From NCBI RefSeq assembly GCF_021390395.1, contig NZ_JAJUWT010000015.1:124001-188000 (forward strand): a stretch of DNA of 64,000 nt, given 5' to 3'. The position numbers and the translations under genes were made by a program. Shown here piece by piece: positions 42,833-51,704 of the stretch. Source of the DNA: Saccharothrix sp. S26. GTDB lineage: Bacteria > Actinomycetota > Actinomycetes > Mycobacteriales > Pseudonocardiaceae. Within the stretch, counting starts at the first letter, position 1; every line of letters starts with the position of its first letter. The notes under the pieces are model-generated. The model saw only the letters and a program-made list of their open reading frames with translations. It was not told the origin of the DNA and did not search any database.

Positions 42833-43649
42833 CGTGGTCGGCCACCAGCAGCGCCACCGCCCGGGGGTGCGTGACCGGCACCCAGTGCCCGGCGTCGATC
42901 ACCCGCCGCCGCACGTCCGACGCCCATCGCGGGACGTCCTCGGTCACGCCGGCCGTGACGTACCGGTCCCGCGACGGCTGCACGACCTGCACGGGCACGT
43001 CCGTCTTCCGCACGCGCGGCGAGCGCAGCCGCGGGATGAAGTTCGCCCGGTACAGCGCGATGCCCTGCACGCCGTCCCGCACCACGGTCGGCGACACGTG
43101 CGGCGCGACGCCCTCCAACCGCCGCACGATCCCCTGCCAGCGCGGCCCGATCACGTGCCGCCACAGCAGGGGCGCGACGAACGGCAGGTGGAACACCGCG
43201 ATGTACCAGGAGTGCAGCAGCTGCTCGACCTGGCGGCGGGTCGTCCGGCGGCGCATCCAGTGGCCGACGTGGTCCAGGCACGGCCCGGAGATCGAGGTGT
43301 ACGAGGCGATCGGCGCGTCCGGCGTGGTCACCGCCTCCCACGCCTGGATGGAGCCCCAGTCGTGCGCGACGACGTGCGCCGGCGCGTCCGGGCTGACGGC
43401 CGCGATCACCGCGAACAGGTCCCGCGCGAGCACCGGCAGCCGGTAGGCGGCCAGCCCGCGCGGCGCGGACGACTCTCCCGCCCCGCGCACGTCGTAGGTG
43501 ACCACGTGGAACTCCTCGGCCAGCAACGGCACGACGTCGTCCCACACCCGGTGCGTGTCCGGGTAGCCGTGCACCAGGACGACGGTCGGCGCGGACCGGT
43601 CGCCGTGTTCGAACACGGCGAGCCGCGCGCCCTCGGACTCCACGAACAC
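42807..43649 (-). CDS. Epoxide-hydrolase-type alpha/beta hydrolase
   Basis: 280 residues from a GTG. VVLVHGYPDTHRVWDDVVPLL (oxyanion loop), YDVRGAGESSAP, and the nucleophile elbow VVAHDWGSIQAW with an Asp nucleophile, as in epoxide hydrolases and haloalkane dehalogenases, with a C-terminal DAGHWVPVTHP carrying the catalytic His. Substrate unknown. It faces a divergent TetR gene across a strong palindrome, so it is probably under control of that repressor. Confidence 0.88.
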   Translation of the reverse strand: MFVESEGARLAVFEHGDRSAPTVVLVHGYPDTHRVWDDVVPLLAEEFHVVTYDVRGAGESSAPRGLAAYRLPVLARDLFAVIAAVSPDAPAHVVAHDWGSIQAWEAVTTPDAPIASYTSISGPCLDHVGHWMRRRTTRRQVEQLLHSWYIAVFHLPFVAPLLWRHVIGPRWQGIVRRLEGVAPHVSPTVVRDGVQGIALYRANFIPRLRSPRVRKTDVPVQVVQPSRDRYVTAGVTEDVPRWASDVRRRVIDAGHWVPVTHPRAVALLVADHVTAHNHPA

Positions 43650-43689
43650 CGTTGCCTCCGAGCGCTTCGTAGCATGTCGCAGCGCTTCC

Positions 43690-43718
43690 TACGCATGCGT
43701 AGCTTTGTCAAAGCTACG
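43690..43718. promoter_or_regulatory. Overlapping palindromes, probable TetR operator
   Basis: CGTAGCTTT-GTC-AAAGCTACG at 43698-43718 (9-bp arms) overlaps a 12-bp palindrome TACGCATGCGTA at 43690-43701. Further CGTAGC boxes lie at about 43669 and 43723. They sit between the divergent hydrolase and TetR genes. Confidence 0.75.
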
Positions 43719-43739
43719 CCACCGTAGCAATATGGTCCG

Positions 43740-44360
43740 GTGAGCACAACGCGTCGCAAGTACGCACCGCGCCTGCCACCGGACCAGCGGCGCGACCAGC
43801 TCCTCGACGGCGCGCTCGACCTCATCGCCGAAGGCGGCTTCGACGCCGTGACCATGGAGGCCGTCGCCCGCCGCTCGGGCGTGACCAAGCCCGTGGTCTA
43901 CGAGCTGTACGCGAACCGGACCGAGGTGATCGCCGCGCTGCTGCACCGCGAGGCCGACCGGGCGACGGCCCAGGTGCTGGGCGCGATGCCGGCCACCGAC
44001 TTCGGCGACCGCCGGCCGGAGGACGTCTACACCGACACCGTGCACGCCTTCGTCAACGCCGTCGTCGCGTCACCGCAGCGCTGGCGGCTGGTGCTGCTGC
44101 CGCCCGAGGGCACGCCGGTGGCGTTCCGCCGCCAGGTCGAGCTGGTCCGGGCGCAGGTGCTGGCGCAGGTCAACGCCCTGGCCGAGCTGGGCCTGAAGGC
44201 GATGGGCGACACCGGGCTGGACGCCGAGCTGCTCGGCCACACCATGCTCGCGCTGGCCGAGATGGCGGGCCGCCTGGCGATCACCGACCCCGAGCGGTTC
44301 ACGCCGGACCGGCTGGTGGCGTTCGTCGGCCAGGTCGCCCACCTGCTCCCCAAGGGTTAG
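43740..44360 (+). CDS. TetR-family transcriptional regulator
   Basis: 206 residues from a GTG. N-terminal HTH: RRDQLLDGALDLIAEGGFDAVTMEAVARRSGVTKPVVYELY across helices 1-4. The C-terminal helices (AFVNAVVASPQRWRLVLLPPEG) are typical of a common actinobacterial subgroup. It probably represses itself and the divergent epoxide-hydrolase-like gene through the palindromes at 43690-43718. Its TAG stop overlaps the TAA stop of the convergent MFS gene (TTAG). Confidence 0.9.
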   Translation: MSTTRRKYAPRLPPDQRRDQLLDGALDLIAEGGFDAVTMEAVARRSGVTKPVVYELYANRTEVIAALLHREADRATAQVLGAMPATDFGDRRPEDVYTDTVHAFVNAVVASPQRWRLVLLPPEGTPVAFRRQVELVRAQVLAQVNALAELGLKAMGDTGLDAELLGHTMLALAEMAGRLAITDPERFTPDRLVAFVGQVAHLLPKG

Positions 44361-45511
44361 CGGCGCGCGACCCACAGCGGTTCGGTGAGCAGGATGCCCA
44401 GCGCGGCCACCGCGAGCAGCCCGCCGACCAGCACGAGCGACCGCACCCCGCCGTCGGTCGGGAGCAACAGCCCGCCCAGCAGCGAGCCGCCCGCGATGCC
44501 GACGTTGAACATGGCCGAGCTGATCGCCGACGCGATCTCCGTGCTGCCGGGCGCCACGACCAGGATGCGGCTCTGCAGGGCCGTCGTCATCGCCCCGACC
44601 GCCGCGCCGAACAGCATCACCAGCGCCACGGTCGCGGCGGGCGTCGCGCCGAACGCGTGCAGGCCCAGCAACGCGGCACCCAGCGAGCCGACGGCCGCGA
44701 CCAGCGCCGACCGGGGCCACCGGTCGACCACCGCGCCGGCGACCGACGTGCCGACGAACCCGGCGACGCCGGAGGCCAGCAGCACGGGCGCGGTCGCCGC
44801 CTCGGCGAACCCGGCCACGTCGGTCAGGAACGCCGTGACGTAGGTGTAGGTGGTGAAGAAGCCGCACACGACGACGACCGTGGTCGCCATCAGCACCACG
44901 AACCTCCGCAGGTCCGGTTCGACGCCGCGACCCGCGTGACCGCCCTGCGCCGCCCCGGCCGGCAGCAGGGCGAACACCGCCACCAGCGCGGTGAACCCGA
45001 GCCCGCTCACGACCAGGAACGGCAGCCGCCACCCCGCGTGCTGCCCGAACCACGTGCCGAGGGGCACGCCCGCCACGCCCGCCAGCGCCGGGCCGGTGAA
45101 CAGCCCCGCGACCACCCGACCGCGCACCGCCGGCGAGAAGAGCCCCGCCGCAGCGGTCGCCACCACCGACCAGAACACCGCGTGCGCCAACGCGACCGTG
45201 ACGCGCGACGCGAGCAGCGCACCGTAGTTCGGCGCGACCGCGCTCACCGCCGTGGCCAGGACGAACACCCCCAGCAGGGCCAGCAACAACGTCCGCCGCG
45301 GCACCCGGCGCACCCAGTGGGTCAGCGGGACCGACAGCACGGCCACCACCAGGCCGTAGCCGGTCACCAACAGCCCCACCGCCGACCGCGACACACCCAG
45401 GTCGGCCGCGATCACCGGCAGCAGACCGACCGGCAGGGTCTCCACGGTGGTCAACGAGAAGAGGGCGACCGCCAGCGCGACCAGCACCACCACCGCGGAC
45501 GACCGGCGCAT
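44357..45511 (-). CDS. MFS efflux transporter (AraJ/Cmx type)
   Basis: 384 residues from the ATG at 45511, 12 transmembrane segments. AVGLLVTGYGLVVAVLSVPLTHW followed by RRVPRR is the motif A region; HAVFWSVVATAAAGLF is typical for the AraJ/Cmx branch and parallels the paralogue at 8601 (HGVFWSVVAPMAARLL). The open frame continues upstream past 46 kb but overlaps the MscS gene and lacks membrane character, so the ATG is preferred. No dedicated regulator is adjacent on its 5' side. Confidence 0.88.
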   Translation of the reverse strand: MRRSSAVVVLVALAVALFSLTTVETLPVGLLPVIAADLGVSRSAVGLLVTGYGLVVAVLSVPLTHWVRRVPRRTLLLALLGVFVLATAVSAVAPNYGALLASRVTVALAHAVFWSVVATAAAGLFSPAVRGRVVAGLFTGPALAGVAGVPLGTWFGQHAGWRLPFLVVSGLGFTALVAVFALLPAGAAQGGHAGRGVEPDLRRFVVLMATTVVVVCGFFTTYTYVTAFLTDVAGFAEAATAPVLLASGVAGFVGTSVAGAVVDRWPRSALVAAVGSLGAALLGLHAFGATPAATVALVMLFGAAVGAMTTALQSRILVVAPGSTEIASAISSAMFNVGIAGGSLLGGLLLPTDGGVRSLVLVGGLLAVAALGILLTEPLWVARR

Positions 45512-45670
45512 GAGCTGCCCTCCCCCGGGTCGACCACGTCGGTCATTTCTACAAGGCCCGCCGGCCCACCCTGCACCGCCGAAGAGCCGCCACCGACGAC
45601 CCGCCACCCGCCTGTGGTGAATCTCCCAATCGCCCGGCACGGGGTTCAAACACGCCTGAACTACTCCGTT

Positions 45671-45700
45671 CGCGGGTACGGCTCCGGGGACGTACCCGCG
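45671..45700 (+). promoter_or_regulatory. Leader hairpin before the MscS gene
   Basis: CGCGGGTAC (45671-45679) pairs perfectly with GTACCCGCG (45692-45700) around a 12-base loop. It ends three bases before the Shine-Dalgarno AGGAGG (45704-45709) of the MscS gene, so it could insulate or control translation. Confidence 0.6.
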
Positions 45701-45719
45701 CAGAGGAGGTGCCCTTCCC

Positions 45720-46859
45720 GTGCTCGCAGCCGTGGTCACGTTCGCCGGCTCGCTGCTCGTCGCGCTGCTCACCGTCACGCTGGTCCACCGGGTGGTCCGG
45801 CGCATCGGCCGCCGGTCGGCGTTGTTCGCCGGCCTCGCCCGGCACGCGCACAAGCCCGCGCTCGCGGTGGCGGTGCTGGTCGCGGCGCAGGTCTCGCTCG
45901 GCGTGGCGGCGCACGGCGACTGGCGGCCGGTGGCCATGCACGTCACGGGGATAGCGCTCATCCTCGCGGGCGCCTGGCTGCTCGCCGCGCTACTGGTGGT
46001 GATCGAGGACGCCACGCTGGCGCGCATCCGGGTCGACGTGTCCGACAACCGGCACGCCCGCCGCGTGCACACGCAGATCACGCTGGTCCGCCGCGTCACG
46101 GTGGTCGTGGTGAGCGTGCTGGCGGCGGCCGCGGTGCTGATGACGTTCCCCGGCGCACGGGCCGCCGGCACCTCGATCCTGGCCTCCGCCGGTGTCATCG
46201 GCGCGATCGCCGCGCTGGCGGCGCAGTCGTTGCTGGGCAACGTGTTCGCGGGCGTGCAGATCGCGTTCAGCGACGCGGTGCGCCTCGACGACGTGGTGGT
46301 CGTGGACAAGCAGTGGGGCCGCATCGAGGACATCACGCTCACGTACGTGGTCGTGCACCTGTGGGACGACCGGCGGCTGATCCTGCCCACCGCCTACTTC
46401 CTCAAGACCCCGTTCGAGAACTGGACCCGCACCCAGTCGGCGCTGCTGGGCACGGTGGAGCTGGACCTCGACTGGACGGTGCCGGTGGAGGAGCTGCGGC
46501 ACGAGCTGCGGCACGCGCTGGAGACCAGCGACCTGTGGGACGGCCGGGTGTGCGTGCTCCAGGTGACCGACGCCGTGGGTTCGTTCGTGCGGGTCCGCGC
46601 GCTGGTGAGCGCGTCGGACGCCGGACGGCTGTGGGACCTGCGGTGCGTGGCGCGCGAGCACCTGGTCGGCTGGCTGCGCTCGCGGCACCCCGGTGCGTTG
46701 CCGCAGGTCCGGGTGCGCGACCTGCCCCGCGCCACGGGCCGCGCGCCGGCGTCCTCGGCCAACGGCTCGTCCGACAACCGGGTGTTCGGCGAGAGCGCGG
46801 ACGGCGAGGAGCGCGTGCAGGCGTTCAGCGGCCCGGACCAGGCCGTGCAACCGCGCTGA
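45720..46859 (+). CDS. MscS-family mechanosensitive channel
   Basis: 379 residues from a GTG with a strong Shine-Dalgarno sequence. Four N-terminal helices lead to the pore-lining helix GVIGAIAALAAQSLLGNVFAGVQIAFSDAVRLDD, the Gly/Ala-rich TM3 of MscS, followed by the beta domain (VVVDKQWGRIEDITLTYVVVHLWDDRRLILPTAYF split here by loops). The C-terminal cytoplasmic part ends with about 60 Ser/Asp-rich residues, longer than in E. coli MscS. It releases solutes on osmotic downshock. The lipoprotein gene follows after 44 bp. Confidence 0.93.
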   Translation: MLAAVVTFAGSLLVALLTVTLVHRVVRRIGRRSALFAGLARHAHKPALAVAVLVAAQVSLGVAAHGDWRPVAMHVTGIALILAGAWLLAALLVVIEDATLARIRVDVSDNRHARRVHTQITLVRRVTVVVVSVLAAAAVLMTFPGARAAGTSILASAGVIGAIAALAAQSLLGNVFAGVQIAFSDAVRLDDVVVVDKQWGRIEDITLTYVVVHLWDDRRLILPTAYFLKTPFENWTRTQSALLGTVELDLDWTVPVEELRHELRHALETSDLWDGRVCVLQVTDAVGSFVRVRALVSASDAGRLWDLRCVAREHLVGWLRSRHPGALPQVRVRDLPRATGRAPASSANGSSDNRVFGESADGEERVQAFSGPDQAVQPR

Positions 46860-46903
46860 CCCCCGCGTCCGTCCTGGTGGCAGGATCGGCCGCAGGAGGG
46901 CAC

Positions 46904-47311
46904 GTGCGAGGACTCGTGGTATCGGTGCTGGCGGGGCTGGCGCTGGCGGGCTGCGCCCAACGACCGGCGGACACCGGCTCGATCGGCACGCCGCCGCCCA
47001 CCTCGGCCGGCGTATCGTCGGCGCCCGTGCCGTCACCCAAGCTCAGCCCGCACGCCCGGGACGTCCTGGCGAAGGCCGAGCGCGACGGCGTGGAGACGAT
47101 CGGGCTGACCGTCTCCACCGAACCCGGCAAGGCCGACGAGGTCGCCGCCACCATGGGCCGGCTGGGCGCGACCGTGGAGACCACCGACGCCACCATCGGC
47201 TACGTCCGCGTCACAGCGCCGATCGACGCGGTCGCCGAGCTGACGGGCGTCGAGGGCGTCAGCCGGGTCGACGTGGACGAACCGCTCTCCAACGCCGACC
47301 CGACCCCCTGA
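46904..47311 (+). CDS. Lipoprotein that resembles a subtilase propeptide
   Basis: 135 residues from the GTG at 46904 with GGAGGG as RBS. Signal sequence LVVSVLAGLALAGC with lipobox LAGC, so Cys16 is the predicted lipid anchor. A Ser/Pro-rich spacer of about 30 residues leads to a 75-residue alpha-beta domain: IGLTVSTEPGKADEVAATMG, LGATVETTDATIGYVRVTAP, VEGVSRVDVDEPL. The same succession is in the propeptide of the convergent subtilase (LLVAAEEGKLDSAANDL, LGGVVESTERDVDYLKVSVP, VNSVDVDGL). Inhibitor_I9-like propeptides fold their protease and inhibit it. A membrane-tethered inhibitor or chaperone of the neighbour is the best reading (inference). Confidence 0.78.
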   Translation: MRGLVVSVLAGLALAGCAQRPADTGSIGTPPPTSAGVSSAPVPSPKLSPHARDVLAKAERDGVETIGLTVSTEPGKADEVAATMGRLGATVETTDATIGYVRVTAPIDAVAELTGVEGVSRVDVDEPLSNADPTP

Positions 47312-47316
47312 CGTGG

Positions 47317-47355
47317 CTCAGGGCCACCCCCGCCCGCGGCGGGAATGGCCCTGAG
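47317..47355. terminator. Bidirectional hairpin between lipoprotein and subtilase
   Basis: CTCAGGGCCA (47317-47326) pairs with TGGCCCTGAG (47346-47355), with further C/G pairing inside. It lies between the stop codons of two convergent genes. Confidence 0.78.
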
Positions 47356-47371
47356 GGTCTCGCGAGTGGCG

Positions 47372-50300
47372 TCAGGCCACGTTCTTCAGGATCACCGCGC
47401 CGCGGCCGACGACCGCGCCGTCCGAGGTCTGCACGGTCAGCTCGCCGCGCAGCACGCGGCCCGCACCGGCCTGGCCCGCGGCCGTCACCGTGGCGGGAAC
47501 CGTCCACGTGGCGCCGGCGGTCCGCTCGGCGTCGGCGTCGGTCACCGCGACCGTGCCGAGGCCGGCGGCGGTGAACAGGTCGATGTAGTCGTACTCCGTG
47601 GTGCCCGCGGGCACCTCGTAGCCGTCGACCTGCACGCGCCACGCACCGGCGGCCGGGTTGGCGATCGTCACCGACTCCTCCGAGTCGCCGTCCGCCGACT
47701 GACCGGCCAGCACGCAGGTGCCGGAGGTGCAGTTGTAGACGAACAGGTCCAGGTCGGCCGACACGTCGCTGGTCTTGCCGATCGTCGCGCGCAGCGACGT
47801 CGAGCCCGGGGCCACGGTCAGGTCGTAGCTCTGGACCGCCGCGTTCGCGATGGTCGGGCGGTCGATCCGGGCGCTGGCCAGGGGACCGCCGACGAGCTTG
47901 CCGGTGAACGAGGCCAGCGAGTTGGTCACCGCGTACTCGCGGCTGATCGGCGTTCCGATCACGGCCGACTCGATGGTGTCCGGGTTCGGGCTGATCGTCG
48001 TGCCCAGCACGGACGCGGACACCGAGTACGGCGCGGCGTCGGCGTCGGACGTGCGCCGCGCCTCGACCACGATCTCCCACACGCCCGGCAGCGGGTTGCT
48101 GACCGTGCGGCTGGTCGGCGAGCCACCGGCGCAGCCGGCACCCGCGTCGGGGTTGTAGCAGTTGGTCGACGACGTGGTGTCGAACGGCACGCCGTACGGG
48201 TCGTAGCGCAGGAACCGGACCTGGCCCTTGCCCGGCTCGGTGCCGCCCGCCGCCAGGTCGACCTTCAGCGCGCTCGTGCCCGCGGGCACCCGCACGAAGA
48301 AGCTCTTCGACTGGTTGCGCGCGATCGTGCCGGTCTTGGTCACCGCGTACTTGCCCGCCGCGGTGAACTCGTCCGCCGCGAAGACGGTGTTCAGGGTGAA
48401 CACGTCGATGCCGCGGGTGAGCACGTTGTCCAGCCGCAGCACGGCCGAGTGCGCGCCCGCCGCCTTCGGCTTGACCTTCACGTCGAACTTCACCGGCGTG
48501 TTCAGCGGCAGCGTCACCGACGACCTCGACGAGAACGTGCCGTCGTTGCCCTGCCAGTTCACCACGAAGCTCTGGTTGCGGTCCGGGCCCGTGGTGCGGG
48601 TCAGGGTGTACGTGCGGGTGTACTCCTGGCCGACGACGACGCCCTCGCGGTCGTGGATGCCGACACCGGTGTTCGGGGTGGCCAGCAGCGCCGACAGCGC
48701 GGTGTTCACGGTCACCGAGGTGCTGACCGACTGCGTCTCCGGGTGCGCGTTGAGCTGCGTCCACGCGCGCTTGGTGTCGAACAGGCCCGCGCCCTGCTCG
48801 TACGCCTGGAGGGTGGAGACCCACTTGGCGCCGGACTGGATCGCGGTGCGCAGCGCCTGGACCGGCGGGCGCTCGCCGTTGTGCTCGGCCTTGTAGGCGC
48901 TGATCAGCAGCGCGGCCGCGCCGGTCGCCTGCGGGGCGGCCATCGACGTGCCGTTGAACATGGCGTAGCCGGCGGGCAGCTCGTAGGTGCCGGCCACCGG
49001 GCCCGGGGTCTGCCACTGCGGCACGGTCGAGATCGCCGAGCCGGGCGCGACGATGTTCGGCTTGAAGCCGCCGTCCTCACGCGGGCCGCGCGACGAGAAG
49101 CCGTGCAGGCCCTCCTTCTGCGCGGTCTTCGAGCCGTAGTTGGACAGCCAGGTGTCGGCCGTGATGTACGAGCCGACGCTCATCGCGTCCGTGGCCACCG
49201 ACGGGTCGCCGACGGTGTTCGCGCCCGCGCCGCTGTTGCCCGCGGAGATGAACACCTGCACGTTGTACTCGGCGATGGTGCGGTTGTAGAGCTCGGCGCG
49301 CGCGTTGTTGCCGTCGTTGAGCGCCGGCAGGCCGCCGATGGAGATGTTGACGACGTCCGCGCCGTTGCGCGCCGCGTACAGCAGGCCGTCGATCAGGCCG
49401 CTGTTGGTGCACGACGGGGTGGACAGGCAGACCTTGACCGCCATCAGCTTCGCGCCGGGCGCGGCGCCGGCCATCTTGCCGCCGAACATCTTGTTCGCCG
49501 AGGTGATGCCGGCGACGTGCGAGCCGTGGGCGGCGGCGGAGATGCCGATGTTGACCCACGCCGTGCCGGCCGCGTCGTAGTTCGACTTGTCCGTCTGCAC
49601 CACGAACGCCACGGTGTCCAGCACCGGCGTGGCCGGGTTGTCCGCGCCGAAGTGGCCGACGTCCTTCTTGTACTTGTAGTCGATCATCGCGGTCTGGTCG
49701 GTGAAGTCGCCGTCGCCGTCGGTGTCGACCCGGACTTCCTTGGTCGTGATGTCCTGCAGCACGCCGAAGGTGTCGGTGCGGTCGCCGTCGCGGTTGATGT
49801 CACCGCCGGTCTCGCTGTTGGCCAGGCCCAGGTCGCCCGCGGTCTCGCGGAACGTGCCGAAGCTGAACGGGCCGCCGGTCGCGGGCGCGGTGTAGGTCGC
49901 GCCGCCCGCGGTGAACTTGCCGTTGTAGCGGCCGGAGACCTGCAACCAGGTGCCGTCGCCGGAGTTGGTGGCGTTGGCGTTGTACCAGTCGACGATCTTG
50001 CGCTCACCGGTGGTGGTGGTCGCCAGCGCCGGGTGGTCCAGGTCGATGCCGGAGTCCATGATGGCGATCGTCGTGCCGCGGCCGTCCCACTTGGGGTGCT
50101 CGTCGGTGAACTGCGCCGCCTTGGTGTCCTGCGTCGGCATGTACGGGTTCTTCTTGGGCGTGGACTTGCCCGGCGCCGGCTGCGGCAGCGGGTTCGTCGC
50201 GCCCTCGGGACGCGGGTTGTCCAGGACGACCAGGCCGTCGACGTCCACCGAGTTCACGGACGCGAGCTTGGCGGCCTTCTCGGCCTTGTCCCGCGGCACC

Positions 50301-50617
50301 GAGACCTTGAGGTAGTCGACATCGCGCTCGGTGGACTCGACGACGCCGCCGAGGGCCTTGAGGTCGTTGGCGGCGGAGTCCAGCTTGCCCTCTTCGGCGG
50401 CGACCAGGAGCGTCACGTTCGCCTGACCGGCCTGCTCGGCCTCGGCGATGCGCTCCCGGTCCTGCTTGTCGAGCTGCTTGTCGGCGGTCGCGGGCGCGGA
50501 TGGCGCCTCTTGCGCGACGGCCGACCCGGCGGCGAAGCCGAACCCAGTGGTGCCCAGCACGGCGGCCAGCAAGGCCGCACTGGTGCGGTGTCTCCACCGA
50601 CTTCCTGAGTTGATCAC
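47372..50617 (-). CDS. Large secreted subtilisin-like (S8) protease
   Basis: 1081 residues from a GTG. Signal peptide to about residue 35 (AAGSAVAQ); propeptide about 50-145; catalytic domain with Asp188 (IAIMDSGID), His364 (AAAHGSHVAG), Asn461 (ISAGNSG) and Ser558 (FNGTSMAAP). There is a large insertion between the Asp and His motifs with Asp-rich, calcium-like text (TDGDGDFTD). The C-terminal 480 residues are beta-rich and probably hold two P-domain-like or Ig-like modules (YDPYGVPFD, DLDLFVYNCTSGTC, GAWRVQVDGYEVPAG). It degrades protein outside the cell. Its propeptide has a free-standing relative in the lipoprotein at 46904. Confidence 0.92.
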   Translation of the reverse strand: MINSGSRWRHRTSAALLAAVLGTTGFGFAAGSAVAQEAPSAPATADKQLDKQDRERIAEAEQAGQANVTLLVAAEEGKLDSAANDLKALGGVVESTERDVDYLKVSVPRDKAEKAAKLASVNSVDVDGLVVLDNPRPEGATNPLPQPAPGKSTPKKNPYMPTQDTKAAQFTDEHPKWDGRGTTIAIMDSGIDLDHPALATTTTGERKIVDWYNANATNSGDGTWLQVSGRYNGKFTAGGATYTAPATGGPFSFGTFRETAGDLGLANSETGGDINRDGDRTDTFGVLQDITTKEVRVDTDGDGDFTDQTAMIDYKYKKDVGHFGADNPATPVLDTVAFVVQTDKSNYDAAGTAWVNIGISAAAHGSHVAGITSANKMFGGKMAGAAPGAKLMAVKVCLSTPSCTNSGLIDGLLYAARNGADVVNISIGGLPALNDGNNARAELYNRTIAEYNVQVFISAGNSGAGANTVGDPSVATDAMSVGSYITADTWLSNYGSKTAQKEGLHGFSSRGPREDGGFKPNIVAPGSAISTVPQWQTPGPVAGTYELPAGYAMFNGTSMAAPQATGAAALLISAYKAEHNGERPPVQALRTAIQSGAKWVSTLQAYEQGAGLFDTKRAWTQLNAHPETQSVSTSVTVNTALSALLATPNTGVGIHDREGVVVGQEYTRTYTLTRTTGPDRNQSFVVNWQGNDGTFSSRSSVTLPLNTPVKFDVKVKPKAAGAHSAVLRLDNVLTRGIDVFTLNTVFAADEFTAAGKYAVTKTGTIARNQSKSFFVRVPAGTSALKVDLAAGGTEPGKGQVRFLRYDPYGVPFDTTSSTNCYNPDAGAGCAGGSPTSRTVSNPLPGVWEIVVEARRTSDADAAPYSVSASVLGTTISPNPDTIESAVIGTPISREYAVTNSLASFTGKLVGGPLASARIDRPTIANAAVQSYDLTVAPGSTSLRATIGKTSDVSADLDLFVYNCTSGTCVLAGQSADGDSEESVTIANPAAGAWRVQVDGYEVPAGTTEYDYIDLFTAAGLGTVAVTDADAERTAGATWTVPATVTAAGQAGAGRVLRGELTVQTSDGAVVGRGAVILKNVA

Positions 50618-50693
50618 GGCGCAAACCCTTCGTGGGGAAAGAATGGCGCAAGCACATCCCCCCGGGCACCGCGTAACAATCGGACGAACAGCC

Positions 50694-50730
50694 CAATAGA
50701 AAAGTCCACATTGGACTGAACGGGCTATTG
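50694..50730. promoter_or_regulatory. Nested inverted repeats upstream of the subtilase
   Basis: AGTCCA-CAT-TGGACT at 50703-50717 is enclosed by CAATAG (50694-50699) and CTATTG (50725-50730). It is in an AT-richer 256-base gap between two divergent genes, about 80 bases before the subtilase start. It could be an operator or an mRNA leader hairpin. Confidence 0.55.
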
Positions 50731-50873
50731 CGCGAACACGCGAGAAGTGCCGCGGAACACCGGAACGGGCGCGGCAGCTCCAGTCAAGAGCCGACCGGCC
50801 GGAATGTCAAACACTGTCAACGGTGAACCGCCCGCATGCGCGGAAAAACGGTAACAAATCGCACATCGGCGCG

Positions 50874-51704
50874 ATGGCGAGCACACTGGTCGACATCGTG
50901 GACACCGCGCCGTTCGACCGGATAGCCGACGAGCTGTACGCACTGCCGCCGGCGGAGTTCGTCGCGGCCCGCGACGCCCACGCCCGGCAGGCCGCCGACC
51001 GGGGCGACAAGGTGCTGGCCAAGCAGGTCTCGGCGCTGCGCAAGCCCACCACGTCGGCGTGGGCGCTGAACCTGCTGGCCCGCGAGGACGCGGCCGACCT
51101 GGCCGAGGCCCTCGCTCTCGGTGACGAGCTGCGGGCCGCGCAGGAGGAGCTGCGCGGCGGGGCGTTGCGTCAGCTGAGCGCGCGGCGGCGGGCCGTGCTG
51201 AGCGCGCTCGTGCGGCGGGTGGAGGTGCTGGCCGGTCATGCCGGGCAACCGCTCGGGCCGGACGCCGTGCAGCAGGTGCGCACCACGTTGACCGCCGCGC
51301 TGGCCGACGCCGTGCTGGGTGCCCGGATCCGGGCCGGGCGGCTGGTCAAGCCGGTCGAGCAGTCCGGCTTCGGCCCGTTGAGCGAGACCGCGACCCCGGT
51401 GCGCGACGACCTGGCCCCGCGCCGGGAGCAGCGGCGGGAACGGCAGCTCGCCCGGGCCCGGGACGAGATCAGCGGTGCGCGGCAGGACGTGCGGAAAGCG
51501 GACGCGGCCGTCACGGAGGCCGAGCAGACCCTGACCGAGCGGGAGGAGCACACCGCCACCCTGCGCGCCGAACTGCGCCGCGCCCAGCAGGCCGAGCAGG
51601 AGGCGGCGACCAGGCTGGCCAAGGCCAAGCGCCGCGCCGGAACCGCGCGGGACAAGCTGGCGAGCGCCGAGGCCCGGATGACCGAACTGCGCGGCGACGC
51701 CTGA
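50874..51704 (+). CDS. Conserved coiled-coil protein of unknown function
   Basis: 276 residues from the ATG at 50874; a GTG at 50823 would add 17 residues without homologous look. The N-terminal part (FDRIADELYALPPAEFVAARDAHA, LRKPTTSAWALNLLARED) is a pattern I recall from unannotated actinobacterial proteins. The C-terminal third (residues 190-270) is a strong coiled coil of Arg/Glu/Ala heptads (RREQRRERQLARARDEI, AEQTLTEREEHTATLRAEL). No catalytic motif. Cytoplasmic by sequence. I cannot assign a function. Confidence 0.75.
   Translation: MASTLVDIVDTAPFDRIADELYALPPAEFVAARDAHARQAADRGDKVLAKQVSALRKPTTSAWALNLLAREDAADLAEALALGDELRAAQEELRGGALRQLSARRRAVLSALVRRVEVLAGHAGQPLGPDAVQQVRTTLTAALADAVLGARIRAGRLVKPVEQSGFGPLSETATPVRDDLAPRREQRRERQLARARDEISGARQDVRKADAAVTEAEQTLTEREEHTATLRAELRRAQQAEQEAATRLAKAKRRAGTARDKLASAEARMTELRGDA

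Noticed and set aside
45512..46390. N-terminal extension of the second MFS protein
   Set aside because: Overlaps the MscS gene on the other strand and is low-complexity; the transporter begins at 45511.
47345..50608. 1087-codon open frame on the plus strand opposite the subtilase
   Set aside because: Antisense shadow of a high-GC gene; Arg/Val/Gly-rich without domain motifs, while the minus strand has a signal peptide and the full S8 triad.
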